From contig JBOEGT010000014.1 in assembly GCA_050633585.1 (NCBI GenBank), positions 1-64,000 of the forward strand: a DNA stretch of 64,000 bases. Direction: 5' to 3'. This stretch comes from CALKZN01 sp050633585 (GTDB lineage Bacteria; Pseudomonadota; Gammaproteobacteria; Arenicellales; Arenicellaceae). The position numbers and the translations under genes are program-made. Shown in pieces: positions 31,629 through 40,690 of this stretch (within the stretch, counting starts at the first letter, position 1; every line of letters starts with the position of its first letter). The notes under the pieces were generated by a model. That model made no database searches. It had not been told where the DNA came from and saw only the letters and a program-made list of their open reading frames with translations.

Positions 31629-33725
31629 TTACAAGGCAAGTTTAATAGGTGGCGTTCCTTTTTTGGGTACGGCGCAACAGATGAGTACTTCGTTCTTCTG
31701 GTGTGGTGCAGTGGGTGTTTTTTTGTAGAGGATATCACCAGCAATCAGTCGAGTGGCGCAAGAGCCGCATGAACCGCTTCGGCAACTAAAATCAACATCA
31801 ATATTATTTTGTTCGGCCACCTCTAAAAGTGTTGAGTCGAGAGGTGTCCATTCATGATGTTTGCTGGAGCGCATGAATTGAATCGAGGCAGTTTCAGCTT
31901 CAAATGCTGTTGTGGTACTTTGCTTATTGGTGTTATTTTTTTGACGTGTTAATTCAGCAGGCCCAAAAGCTTCAGCATGAATACGTGAGTCACTTATGCC
32001 AAGCGATATTAATGCATCGTATGACGATTGCATAAATCCTGCGGGACCACAGATATAAAAATCATAGTCATCAAGTCTCAGATGGCGCTGGAGTAGTTTG
32101 GCGTCCAATCGGCCAATATGGTCAGCGTTGATGGCGTGTGTTTCTGGAGAGTTTGTATGGTTGTTGTCGCTCAGGATTGACACATAATGAATTGCGCCGT
32201 CAGACTGGCTTTCTAAGGATTTCATGTGGGAATAGAAAGCGCGTTCATGACTTGATTTAGAGGCGTGAAATATCGTCAATTTTCGTTGACGTTGTGCGTG
32301 TCGATTTTGGTGTGTTACATCTTCAACGATCGATAGCATGGGTGTGATTCCAATACCGCCTGCGAGTAATACAGCGTGTTTGTCGTTAGCGTCGCTGATG
32401 ACAAAGTCACCTCTTGGTGGTTGGCATTCAATAGTGTCGCCTACGAGGTACTGATCGTGCAGCCATTGTGAGGCTTGACCATTTTTTTCTCGTTTGACGG
32501 ATATGCGTAGCCAGTCATTGTGGGGTGCTGAAGAGAGAGTATAAGTCCTGATCAAAGGAGATGCTGAATCGGTGGTCAGCGAGGATTTATCATGTAATCG
32601 GACTGGTAGAAATTGCCCTGCTTTGAATTGAGGTAAAGGCTGGCGGTCAGTGGGTGTTAAATAGAACGATTTAACGACTGAACTTTCCCGTTCTATACGT
32701 TCAATTTTATAGGTGTTCCATGCAGTAGTTTTTGTGGGCTTTGGGAATGTTGAAATATTGTTTTTCCAATCACCTAAGTTCTCAACAAAAGGTGAATATT
32801 CTTTAACTGGCGCACGAAAGGGGAGAAAGTCGGTGAGCCAAAACCCATGATTTAAATGAAAAGTCCAGGCACGTTCAGCGCCATGGTAATGCTCAATGCT
32901 TGCATCATCTTCCCATCGTAATTCAACGGTCCCTGTGAGCATTAATACATTGCCTGTGATGAAATCCGTAAAGAGCAAGCCTGCTTTAGGGTTCTTTAAA
33001 AAATTACCCAATGTGTTGAAAAGGTTATTGCCATAATAATCGGGAATAGTCAGGCTGTTGTTCTCAATGTGGATAAATCCTGGCTTTCCGCCTCGATGAG
33101 AGGCATCGACACCTTGGATGCTGTGACTATCTGGTTCAAAAACATAGCTGGAAACAAAAAAAGTATCGGCTGTTGCGATAAGGTGGAGTGCATTCTCATC
33201 TAACTTAGTAAATATTTTTTTAGTGGTGTTGTTAGAGAGCGTGCTTGGATCTCTAACAAAGTCTAAATCACGAGTATGAATATATTTAGGGCAATTTCCA
33301 AAGGACTGATCAACCCTCAGTGTCATGCTTGAATCGTTGGATTCATGAATGGCAGCATTCATCCGGTTTCGGCGTCTAGTGGCGGGTTCGATACCTAGTA
33401 AGCCGAGCTTTGCGTTGTTGGCCTTTGTATTGCTATTCAGGGGATCCAATGGATGAATGGGAGTCTTTAACGTTAAGACGGTAGGTTCAGGGGAGTGAGC
33501 AAAGCCTGGACTTCCTGTGATAATAGAGGTCCAAGGCCAGCCATGTTCGTCCACACTGCCAACTACCATAAAAGGTAGTTTTTCAAAAAAATCCCGATGT
33601 TGGTCTGGCATATAAGAACGGATGAGGCGTCGTCCAATGTCTTCAACTTCTTGACGAATGCCCAGCCGGTCTTGCATGGCCTGTTCCCCTGCGTGAAAAG
33701 GGGAGTCATCGTGATTATTTGTCAT
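31629..33725 (-). CDS. PNPOx-like / ferredoxin reductase / 2Fe-2S fusion protein
   Basis: A 698-residue three-part protein. Residues 1-340 resemble FMN-binding split-barrel (pyridoxamine oxidase-like) proteins, 345-590 form an FAD/NAD(P) reductase (RTYTLSSAP, GGIGITPMLSI), and the last 90 hold a plant-type 2Fe-2S ferredoxin domain (CRSGSCGSC and a distal Cys in LICCAVP). Electrons presumably flow from NAD(P)H through FAD and the cluster; the role of the N-terminal domain is unknown. It lies downstream of a GST gene, with which it seems to form an operon. Confidence 0.88.
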   Translation of the reverse strand: MTNNHDDSPFHAGEQAMQDRLGIRQEVEDIGRRLIRSYMPDQHRDFFEKLPFMVVGSVDEHGWPWTSIITGSPGFAHSPEPTVLTLKTPIHPLDPLNSNTKANNAKLGLLGIEPATRRRNRMNAAIHESNDSSMTLRVDQSFGNCPKYIHTRDLDFVRDPSTLSNNTTKKIFTKLDENALHLIATADTFFVSSYVFEPDSHSIQGVDASHRGGKPGFIHIENNSLTIPDYYGNNLFNTLGNFLKNPKAGLLFTDFITGNVLMLTGTVELRWEDDASIEHYHGAERAWTFHLNHGFWLTDFLPFRAPVKEYSPFVENLGDWKNNISTFPKPTKTTAWNTYKIERIERESSVVKSFYLTPTDRQPLPQFKAGQFLPVRLHDKSSLTTDSASPLIRTYTLSSAPHNDWLRISVKREKNGQASQWLHDQYLVGDTIECQPPRGDFVISDANDKHAVLLAGGIGITPMLSIVEDVTHQNRHAQRQRKLTIFHASKSSHERAFYSHMKSLESQSDGAIHYVSILSDNNHTNSPETHAINADHIGRLDAKLLQRHLRLDDYDFYICGPAGFMQSSYDALISLGISDSRIHAEAFGPAELTRQKNNTNKQSTTTAFEAETASIQFMRSSKHHEWTPLDSTLLEVAEQNNIDVDFSCRSGSCGSCATRLIAGDILYKKTPTAPHQKNEVLICCAVPKKGTPPIKLAL

Positions 33726-33801
33726 TGGATAGCCTCATCGTTGATAGCTTTTGCTCAATCAATCTGCTCATTATTTGAACAAATGTATTGATTGCTTCGG
33801 T

Positions 33802-34422
33802 TTAAGCGCAAAGCCCAGCTTGGGTTTTTGGCATAGGAATAAAGCCATCTAGGGCTTCAATATTCTTCAGTAGCCGTTGAACATTAGGGTAATGATCTAA
33901 CGCAATATTTCCTTCTGGCGCGTGAGCCGTGTAACTGTAGATGGCGACGTCGGCGATCGTGACAGAATCACCCACTAAAAATTCTCTTCCTTGTAAGTGG
34001 TTTTCAAGTTTGGTCAGTGCTTTCGTTGCAATTTCTTGGCAAAAGTTAGGATCTCTTTGAGCATTGAAGACGGTGATTAGTCTGGCAGCAGCTGGGCCGA
34101 AAGAAATTTCTCCAGCGGCTAATGCTAAAAATTTTTGTACTTCAGCTTCTTGAATGGGGTCAGTGGGTAAAAAGTGCGGGGCATACTTTCGAGCTAAATA
34201 TACCAAGATCGCATTGGAGTCATAAATCACTGCATCGCCATCTTCAATGGTCGGAACTTCACCAAGTGGATTCAGACTTAAGTAGGGTGCTTGTTTGTGT
34301 TCGCCATTCGGTAAGTCAATATTATTCACTTCGTATTCGATACCAGCAAGGCTGGCAAGAAGAATGACGCGATGAGAGTGGCCGGAAAGAGGGAAGCTAT
34401 GGATCTTTACAGGGTTTGACAT
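33802..34422 (-). CDS. glutathione S-transferase
   Basis: A 206-residue GST. The thioredoxin-fold N-terminal domain contains SGHSHRV and the glutathione-binding PLGEVPTIEDGDAVIYDSNAI; the helical C-terminal domain contains the N-capping SVTIADVAIYSY. It probably conjugates or reduces electrophiles with glutathione. Divergent from a LysR gene and upstream of the fused reductase, so the three may be a stress-response unit. Confidence 0.92.
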   Translation of the reverse strand: MSNPVKIHSFPLSGHSHRVILLASLAGIEYEVNNIDLPNGEHKQAPYLSLNPLGEVPTIEDGDAVIYDSNAILVYLARKYAPHFLPTDPIQEAEVQKFLALAAGEISFGPAAARLITVFNAQRDPNFCQEIATKALTKLENHLQGREFLVGDSVTIADVAIYSYTAHAPEGNIALDHYPNVQRLLKNIEALDGFIPMPKTQAGLCA

Positions 34423-34571
34423 GGTGGACCTCGGTGTTAAAAAGTTGAGTCATATTGTTTAAATTGGGTAATGGTAAGCATCATAAATAAGGAATAAATT
34501 AAGGACAATTAGCTGTATTGTGGAATAATAATGTACAAATCATAGATAATTGAAGGGTGAGAGAACGACTT

Positions 34572-35453
34572 ATGGATACGATTGATGGAATGAAAACATT
34601 TGTAGCCGTTGCTAGGCAGCAATCATTTACGGCGGGAGCAAAATCATTAGGAATGAGTACTAAGTTGGCCAGTAAATATATTCGCCAGTTAGAAGAAAAA
34701 TTATCGGCGCAACTGTTTCACCGAACCACTCGAAGTGTCACATTGACTGACACGGGCAAAGCCTATTTTGATCGCTGCATACCATTATTAGATCAGTTTG
34801 ATGAATTGGAAGGAATGGTGCAAGAAAGTCAGGCAGAGTTGGCTGGTCATATTAAAATGACAGCACCAACGGGGTTTGGCAGTAGTAAGTTATTAGAAGT
34901 GTTACGACCTTTTCAACAGGCGCATCCCAACGTCTTCATTGATTTACACTTGGCAGATCATTACATTGATGTTGTTCGCGATGGTTTTGATTTGGCGATT
35001 CGTTTTGGTGAGCTGAAAGACTCAAGTTTAATCGCGAGAAAGTTAACGGATATGCGGTTGGTTGTTTTTGCTTCGCCAGCCTATATTACTGCGCATGGGA
35101 AGCCAACACATCCTCATGACCTCAAAACACATAATTGTTTATTGCAGCAAGTAAGAAGCCATGCCCGAGGTTGGCCTTTCCTTGTCAATGGTGAGTTAAC
35201 GGTGATACGTGTCAAGGGCGGTTTTCAAGCGAATTCTCCACTTGCCGTTGCACAAGTGGCGGCAAATAGCTTGGGTGTGGGAATGTCTCCGTATTACACC
35301 GTTGAACCTTTTCTGAAAGAAGGATCTTTGCAGTTATTGTTGGAAGAGTATGAGGCAAGGACACTGGTTTTGTCCGCCGTATATCCCCCCAATCAACACT
35401 TAACGGCGAGGGTGAGAGCGTTAATTGATTTTTTGGCTGAACATTTGAAGTGA
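34572..35453 (+). CDS. LysR family transcriptional regulator
   Basis: A 293-residue LysR protein with HTH MDTIDGMKTFVAVARQQSFT, SKYIRQLEEKL and HRTTRSVTLTDTG, typical of the CrgA/DsdC-like subgroup near aldehyde and quinone detoxification genes. The ATG at 34572 is preferred over GTG 34557. Divergent from the GST-reductase pair and therefore its probable regulator. Confidence 0.92.
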   Translation: MDTIDGMKTFVAVARQQSFTAGAKSLGMSTKLASKYIRQLEEKLSAQLFHRTTRSVTLTDTGKAYFDRCIPLLDQFDELEGMVQESQAELAGHIKMTAPTGFGSSKLLEVLRPFQQAHPNVFIDLHLADHYIDVVRDGFDLAIRFGELKDSSLIARKLTDMRLVVFASPAYITAHGKPTHPHDLKTHNCLLQQVRSHARGWPFLVNGELTVIRVKGGFQANSPLAVAQVAANSLGVGMSPYYTVEPFLKEGSLQLLLEEYEARTLVLSAVYPPNQHLTARVRALIDFLAEHLK

Positions 35454-35468
35454 TGTCAAAAACATAAA

Positions 35469-35504
35469 ATAATGCCGCTAATTCATGAAGGCAGGCGGCA
35501 TTAT
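35469..35504. terminator. terminator between lysR and gcvP
   Basis: ATAATGCCGC and GCGGCATTAT form a 10-bp stem with a 16-base loop between convergent genes; the T tract is short, so confidence is moderate. Confidence 0.6.
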
Positions 35505-35524
35505 TCTATGTAGTATTTACGAAC

Positions 35525-38356
35525 TTATTCGTATTCCGACATGCTTGGGCATGAGCAGACTAAGTTCTTATCACCAAAGACATTATCAATTCGTCCAACG
35601 GGTGGCCAATATTTGATTTGAGGGTCATTCTTAGCATCTGGGTGGCTTCCGAGTTTTCGAGGATAGGGAATGGACAGATCATCATTTAATAAAAATTCGG
35701 CGGTATGTGGCGCATTTGACAAGGGGTTGTTGTCTTTGGCAAATTTTCCGTCTTTGACTTGTTCATATTCTTCATGAATCAATAACATGGCACGGCAAAA
35801 GCGTTCTAGTTCTTCAAGGCTTTCACTCTCTGTCGGTTCAATCATGAGTGTACCGGGGACAGGAAAGCTCATGGTGGGTGCGTGAAAGCCAAAATCGATT
35901 AATCGTTTTGCAATGTCGTCAACGCTGACGCCATCTTCTTTCATATCGCGTGTGTCTAAGATGCATTCATGAGCGACTAAGCCATCATTGCCAGTGTATA
36001 AGATTTTATATTTGTCTTTTAATCGGTGGGCGATGTAGTTGGCATTTAGAATAGCCATTTGTGTGGCTTCGCGCAGGCCGCTTGCCCCCATCATGCGAAT
36101 ATACATCCATGAAATAGGGAGAATCGCTGCACTGCCAAATGGTGCGCCTGAAATCAATGCCCCTTGGCGTTCTGGGTTAACATCGTCTTTTGGCATAAAT
36201 GGCTCAAGGTGTTTGCCGACACCGATGGGGCCGACACCTGGTCCGCCACCGCCATGAGGAATGCAAAAGGTTTTGTGCAAGTTTAAATGGGATACATCAC
36301 CGCCAAATTTACCTGGTTGAGCGACACCCACCATGGCATTTAAATTTGCGCCATCAATATAGACTTGGCCGCCAGCATCATGGACGGCAGCACAAATCTG
36401 TGTGACATCCTCTTCAAACACGCCATGAGTCGATGGATAGGTAATCATGATTGCGGCGATACGGTTTGGGTATTCAGCAATTTTTTCCTGTAAATCTTTG
36501 AGGTCGACATTGCCATTGTCATCACATTTCGTCACAACGACTGTCATGTTAGCCATTTGCGCGCTGGCTGGATTGGTGCCGTGCGCGGAGCTTGGGATTA
36601 GGCAAATGTCGCGATCAAAATCTCCCCGAGACTCGTGGTAGCCCTTGATAGCGAGTAGCCCTGCATACTCTCCTTGAGAGCCGGCATTGGGTTGGAGTGA
36701 CATTTTGTCGTAGCCAGTCGCGGCACAGAGCATGTCTTCTAATTGCGCAATCATAGCGTGATAGCCTTTGCTTTGATCCTGTGGTGCGAAAGGGTGCATA
36801 TTGGCGAACTCAGGCCAGGTGACTGGAATCATTTCACTGGCTGCGTTAAGTTTCATGGTGCATGAGCCTAGAGGAATCATTGTCCTATCTAGGGCGAGAT
36901 CTTTGTCGGCTAAGCGGCGAAGATAACGCATCATTTCTGTTTCTGAACGGTGTTGGTTAAACATGGCTTGTGTCAAGAAATGATCTTGTCGGCATTGATC
37001 TTCTGAGAGACTTCCCTTCGAAGCGTGCTTGGAAGACGGGTGAAAAGCCTCGTCTATTTCATTGATGTCAAACAGGCTCAGGATGTTGATAACATCTTCC
37101 GGTGTTGTTGTTTCGTCTAATGAGATTGTGATGCTTTGTTTATCTCTAATGTTGATGTTGTAGCCTGCTACGACCGCTTTGCGTTGTAAGGCATCAGCAT
37201 CTGTTGCAATGTGTAATGTGTCGAAATAGGTGCTGTTTAGTACTGTAATGCCATGCTTGCTTAGGGTGTTGGCAAGTGATGTGGTTAGTTGGTGGACGCG
37301 CGCGCCAATTTCTTTGAGGCCTTTTGGTCCGTGATAGGCCGCATAGAGTGTTGCCATGATGGCAAGTAACGCCTGTGCCGTACAGATGTTTGATGTGGCC
37401 TTTTCTCGGCGAATATGTTGTTCGCGTGTTTGCAGTGCTAAGCGATAAGCGGGTTTGCCATGAACATCAATGGACTCTCCAACGAGGCGACCGGGCATTG
37501 AGCGTTTATAGGCGTCTTTGGTCGCGAAAAATCCGGCATGTGGCCCGCCAAATCCCATGGGTACACCAAAACGTTGAGAGTTACCCACAACGACATCGGC
37601 GCCTAATTCGCCAGGAGATTTAAGTTGAGTCAGGGCGAGTAAGTCGCTCGCCATGATGACTAGAGCGCCTTGTTCGTGAGCAGTATCGCATAACCTTGAA
37701 AGTTCATGAACATTACCAAGGGTGGTGGGGTATTGCAGCATCACACCAAAAACATCATCCCATGCGTCATGTGTTTGTGTCTCATCAAATATGACAAGGT
37801 TGAACCCAAGAGGCTCTCCGCGTGTTTTTAATAGCTCAATGGTTTGCGGGTGGCAATATTTTGAAATCAGGAACGTATTCTTTTTGCCGCGCAGTGCACG
37901 ATGGCATAAGGTCATCGCTTCGGCTGCTGCAGTGCTTTCATCCAGCATGGATGCATTCGCAATGTCCATGCCCGTCAACTCAGTGATCATGGTTTGAAAG
38001 TAAAACAATACTTCTAAACGTCCTTGAGAAATTTCTGGTTGGTATGGCGTGTAAGCGGTATACCATGCGGGGTTTTCAAGCACATTGCGTAAAATGACGT
38101 TGGGTGTCAGTGTGCCATAGTAACCTTGGCCGATCAGAGAAGTGAGCACTGTGTTTTGTTCCGCCAGCGCTTTGAGTTCCTGAAGTGCTTGTTCTTCTGT
38201 TGCAGGTGCCGAAATATTCAATGGCGCATTGTCAGCGATGCTTTTAGGGACAACGGCATGGGTGAGAGAGTCTAATGTGTCATGCCCTAATGTTGCTAGC
38301 ATGTGTTGAGTGTCTTGTTGGCGAGGGCCTATGTGGCGACTTCTGAATTGGCTCAT
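35525..38356 (-). CDS. gcvP: glycine dehydrogenase (decarboxylating), P protein
   Basis: A 943-residue single-chain P protein with both halves. The pyridoxal phosphate lysine is in NLHKTFCIPHGGGGPG. It decarboxylates glycine and passes the aminomethyl group to the lipoylated H protein. It follows gcvT by 50 bases with no gcvH between, unusual for the glycine cleavage operon. Controlled by the tandem glycine riboswitch before gcvT. Confidence 0.97.
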   Translation of the reverse strand: MSQFRSRHIGPRQQDTQHMLATLGHDTLDSLTHAVVPKSIADNAPLNISAPATEEQALQELKALAEQNTVLTSLIGQGYYGTLTPNVILRNVLENPAWYTAYTPYQPEISQGRLEVLFYFQTMITELTGMDIANASMLDESTAAAEAMTLCHRALRGKKNTFLISKYCHPQTIELLKTRGEPLGFNLVIFDETQTHDAWDDVFGVMLQYPTTLGNVHELSRLCDTAHEQGALVIMASDLLALTQLKSPGELGADVVVGNSQRFGVPMGFGGPHAGFFATKDAYKRSMPGRLVGESIDVHGKPAYRLALQTREQHIRREKATSNICTAQALLAIMATLYAAYHGPKGLKEIGARVHQLTTSLANTLSKHGITVLNSTYFDTLHIATDADALQRKAVVAGYNINIRDKQSITISLDETTTPEDVINILSLFDINEIDEAFHPSSKHASKGSLSEDQCRQDHFLTQAMFNQHRSETEMMRYLRRLADKDLALDRTMIPLGSCTMKLNAASEMIPVTWPEFANMHPFAPQDQSKGYHAMIAQLEDMLCAATGYDKMSLQPNAGSQGEYAGLLAIKGYHESRGDFDRDICLIPSSAHGTNPASAQMANMTVVVTKCDDNGNVDLKDLQEKIAEYPNRIAAIMITYPSTHGVFEEDVTQICAAVHDAGGQVYIDGANLNAMVGVAQPGKFGGDVSHLNLHKTFCIPHGGGGPGVGPIGVGKHLEPFMPKDDVNPERQGALISGAPFGSAAILPISWMYIRMMGASGLREATQMAILNANYIAHRLKDKYKILYTGNDGLVAHECILDTRDMKEDGVSVDDIAKRLIDFGFHAPTMSFPVPGTLMIEPTESESLEELERFCRAMLLIHEEYEQVKDGKFAKDNNPLSNAPHTAEFLLNDDLSIPYPRKLGSHPDAKNDPQIKYWPPVGRIDNVFGDKNLVCSCPSMSEYE

Positions 38357-38406
38357 GATGGGAACTCAGTGTAATGGTTGTAAAAAGGCTAAGAAAGCGT
38401 TTGAAT

Positions 38407-39534
38407 TTATTTGAATGAGATAAAAGGGTATTTGCTCACGCGACACTGTAATCGCTTGTTGCGGACTTCAACATGAATAACATCACCTGTCTCAGCGGCG
38501 GTGTCCGCGTTAATTCGGGCTATCGCGATAGATTTTTCTAATGTTGGTGAGAAGGTGCCGCTGGTAATCTCGCCAACGCTGACCTCGTTAAAAATGACGG
38601 GTTGATGGCCGCGGAGTACGCCACGATCTTCGAGAATCAACCCGATCATTTTGAACTTTGGTTCTTGTAGCAGTGATGTTTTACCGATGAAGTCTCGTTC
38701 ATTCAGCGACACTGTCCATTTTAGTCCTGATTCAATAGGTGTGTGATTTTCATCTAAGTCGTTGCCATACAGTGCCATGCCAGCTTCTAATCGCAATGTG
38801 TCTCTAGCGCCTAAACCACAAGGCTGAATGCCTGCGTTGATGAGCGCTTGCCATTGTTGAGCTGCGTCAGCAGCAGGTAGGATGATTTCAACACCGTCTT
38901 CGCCGGTGTAGCCTGTTCGGCCAATAAACGGTGTATGCTCGTCATGCTCATTTGAGACAAAGCTTCCTTGGAATCGCTTCAACGATAACGTGAGTTCAGC
39001 GTAATTTGGAAAGGTTTGTGCAACTTTAGTGATGGCATTTGGCCCTTGCACGGCTATTAATGCTAGTGAAGGTTGTTCTTTGAATGTGACAGAGAAGTCG
39101 GTGGCTTGTTGTGTGATCCAAGCCATGTCTTTTTCATTGGTGGCGGCATTGGTCACAAGGCGACAATGCTGGTCGTTTAAGCGATAAACAATTAAGTCAT
39201 CAATGACTCCACCTTGTTCATTGAGCATGCAGCTATAAAGGGCTTTGCCATCGTTGCTATTAGCTTTGTTAATATCGTTAGCCAGTAAGTATTGCAAGAA
39301 AGGAATAGTGTCCGTGCCTGTGACGTCGGATACTGTCATGTGTGATACATCAAACATGCCGGCATCATTGCGGACAGCATGGTGTTCATCTACTTGAGAT
39401 CCATAATTGACAGGTAGAGCCCATCCGCCAAAATCGACGACTCTTGCGCCTAGGTGTAGATGTTCGGATAACAGGGGTGTCTGTTGTAAATGACTGAATT
39501 TTTCAGTGTCATTGTTAGGTGTTGATGTGCTCAT
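38407..39534 (-). CDS. gcvT: aminomethyltransferase, T protein of glycine cleavage
   Basis: A 375-residue T protein with GARVVDFGGWALPVNYG, VSHMTVSDV, GYTGEDGVEI and GLGARDTLRLEAGM. It transfers the methylene group from the H protein to tetrahydrofolate. GGGTAAG precedes the ATG. It is the first gene after the glycine riboswitch. Confidence 0.96.
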   Translation of the reverse strand: MSTSTPNNDTEKFSHLQQTPLLSEHLHLGARVVDFGGWALPVNYGSQVDEHHAVRNDAGMFDVSHMTVSDVTGTDTIPFLQYLLANDINKANSNDGKALYSCMLNEQGGVIDDLIVYRLNDQHCRLVTNAATNEKDMAWITQQATDFSVTFKEQPSLALIAVQGPNAITKVAQTFPNYAELTLSLKRFQGSFVSNEHDEHTPFIGRTGYTGEDGVEIILPAADAAQQWQALINAGIQPCGLGARDTLRLEAGMALYGNDLDENHTPIESGLKWTVSLNERDFIGKTSLLQEPKFKMIGLILEDRGVLRGHQPVIFNEVSVGEITSGTFSPTLEKSIAIARINADTAAETGDVIHVEVRNKRLQCRVSKYPFISFK

Positions 39535-39568
39535 GGTCTTACCCGTCTATAAAGTGCATAGCATTGTT

Positions 39569-39618
39569 AAAAAAACAAAAATATTGATACGCATAATGCG
39601 CGTCAGTGTATTTTTGTT
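39569..39618 (-). terminator. expression-platform terminator of the glycine riboswitch
   Basis: On the minus strand AACAAAAATA (39609-39618) pairs with TATTTTTGTT (39574-39583), with a small inner ACGC/GCGT hairpin and a following run of U. A further GCATAGC/GCTATGC pair flanks it. It lies between the second aptamer and gcvT and is the likely regulatory switch. Confidence 0.6.
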
Positions 39619-39625
39619 GGCTATG

Positions 39626-39859
39626 CTCCTCTGTCCGGGTACCTGAAAGTTTACCTCTTCGGTGGAGGGCCTCAATCTGCAAACGTTATACAGTGGCGCA
39701 CTCACTCTCCAGAGTTGATGTTGATAAGGCTGGCCTTATCAATTTTCTACGGTCCTTTTGCCTGAGCGATTACGAGCTGTTGCGCCTTCGGCGGTCAATA
39801 CCTTACATTTGATTGATATTAATGTATGAGGTGCTGACTCTCTCCCGCAGAAATCATCA
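39626..39859 (-). promoter_or_regulatory. tandem glycine riboswitch
   Basis: On the minus strand the leader starts near 39859, just after a TACAAT -10 (39866-39871), with GCGGGAGAGAGTCAGC, then a GCCGAAG core and the CTCAGGCAAAAGGACCGTAG end of aptamer 1. A short linker leads to CTCTGGAGAGTG and the ACCGAAGAGG core and CAGGTACCCGGACAGAGGAG end of aptamer 2. These are the diagnostic motifs of the cooperative two-aptamer glycine riboswitch. It should turn on gcvT-gcvP when glycine is high. Confidence 0.95.
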
Positions 39860-40038
39860 GAAAATATTGTAGCAAAAACGACGTGAAAAAAATCACAAAC
39901 TGGCAATTTATTTCATATTCCCGTGGTTCAGGGTGTTTTTGTTAAATAGAAAACGAATGGCTATCAATGTTTGCGCTTTTACGCAATAAATGCAATATTC
40001 CTGTCATCTGAAAACGCAACGGCAGTTGGTGGCAAAAA

Positions 40039-40653
40039 ATGAACCTCAAAAAGTATCAAGATCTTCTTTCAACCGATATTTCAGATGCCTTGCATCAAGG
40101 TTGCGCAATGGATATTGGTATTCGGTGCCAAATAGCGCAGGGTGAAAAAACTCCTCGCTTGATGGGGGTTGCTTATACAGTGCGTTGCGAAAATCGGAGC
40201 AATACGTATTTGCATGATGCTATTTATTCAGCACCTAAAAACGCCATCGTTGTTGTTGAAGCAGACAGTCATGATTATGCCATTGCAGGTGGTAATGTGT
40301 GTGCAGTTGCCCAACAAAATGGTATTGCTGGCTTTGTCATTGATGGGGTTGTGCGAGATATCGCTGAAGTCAGGAGTATTGGCTTTCCTGTCTTTGCTCG
40401 GGGTGTTTATCCAAAGCCTGGGAAGAAAGGACCCGAAGGTGCATCACAGGTTGAAATTCAGTGCGGAAGTTTAACCGTTAATTCTGGGGATCTGGTTGTT
40501 GCTGACGAAGAAGGCATTGTTGTTGTTTCAGCGGAGCATATTGAAGCGGTGCTGGAGACAGCGTTGGCAAAAAAAGAGAAAGCAGAAGCGACGTCCTTAG
40601 AGGCGTGGCGTGACAATCATTATCAAAAAATTCAAGAAATTGTTGGTAAATAA
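40039..40653 (+). CDS. RraA-like / HMG aldolase family protein
   Basis: A 204-residue member of the RraA/dimethylmenaquinone methyltransferase-like superfamily. Signatures GVAYTVRC, VVEADSHDYAIAGGNVCAVAQQNGIAGFVIDGVVRD and FARGVYPKPGKKG include the conserved Arg and Asp (DGVVRD) that bind metal and pyruvate in the 4-hydroxy-4-methyl-2-oxoglutarate aldolases. Whether it is an aldolase or decarboxylase cannot be told. It precedes the dCTP deaminase gene by 37 bases. The 39872-40038 stretch holds only weak promoter-like elements (TTGCGC at about 39970 with AATATT 17 bases on). Confidence 0.85.
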   Translation: MNLKKYQDLLSTDISDALHQGCAMDIGIRCQIAQGEKTPRLMGVAYTVRCENRSNTYLHDAIYSAPKNAIVVVEADSHDYAIAGGNVCAVAQQNGIAGFVIDGVVRDIAEVRSIGFPVFARGVYPKPGKKGPEGASQVEIQCGSLTVNSGDLVVADEEGIVVVSAEHIEAVLETALAKKEKAEATSLEAWRDNHYQKIQEIVGK

Positions 40654-40690
40654 TGCCAGCAAGGCTATTAAAGTAGTGGGCTAATAAAAC

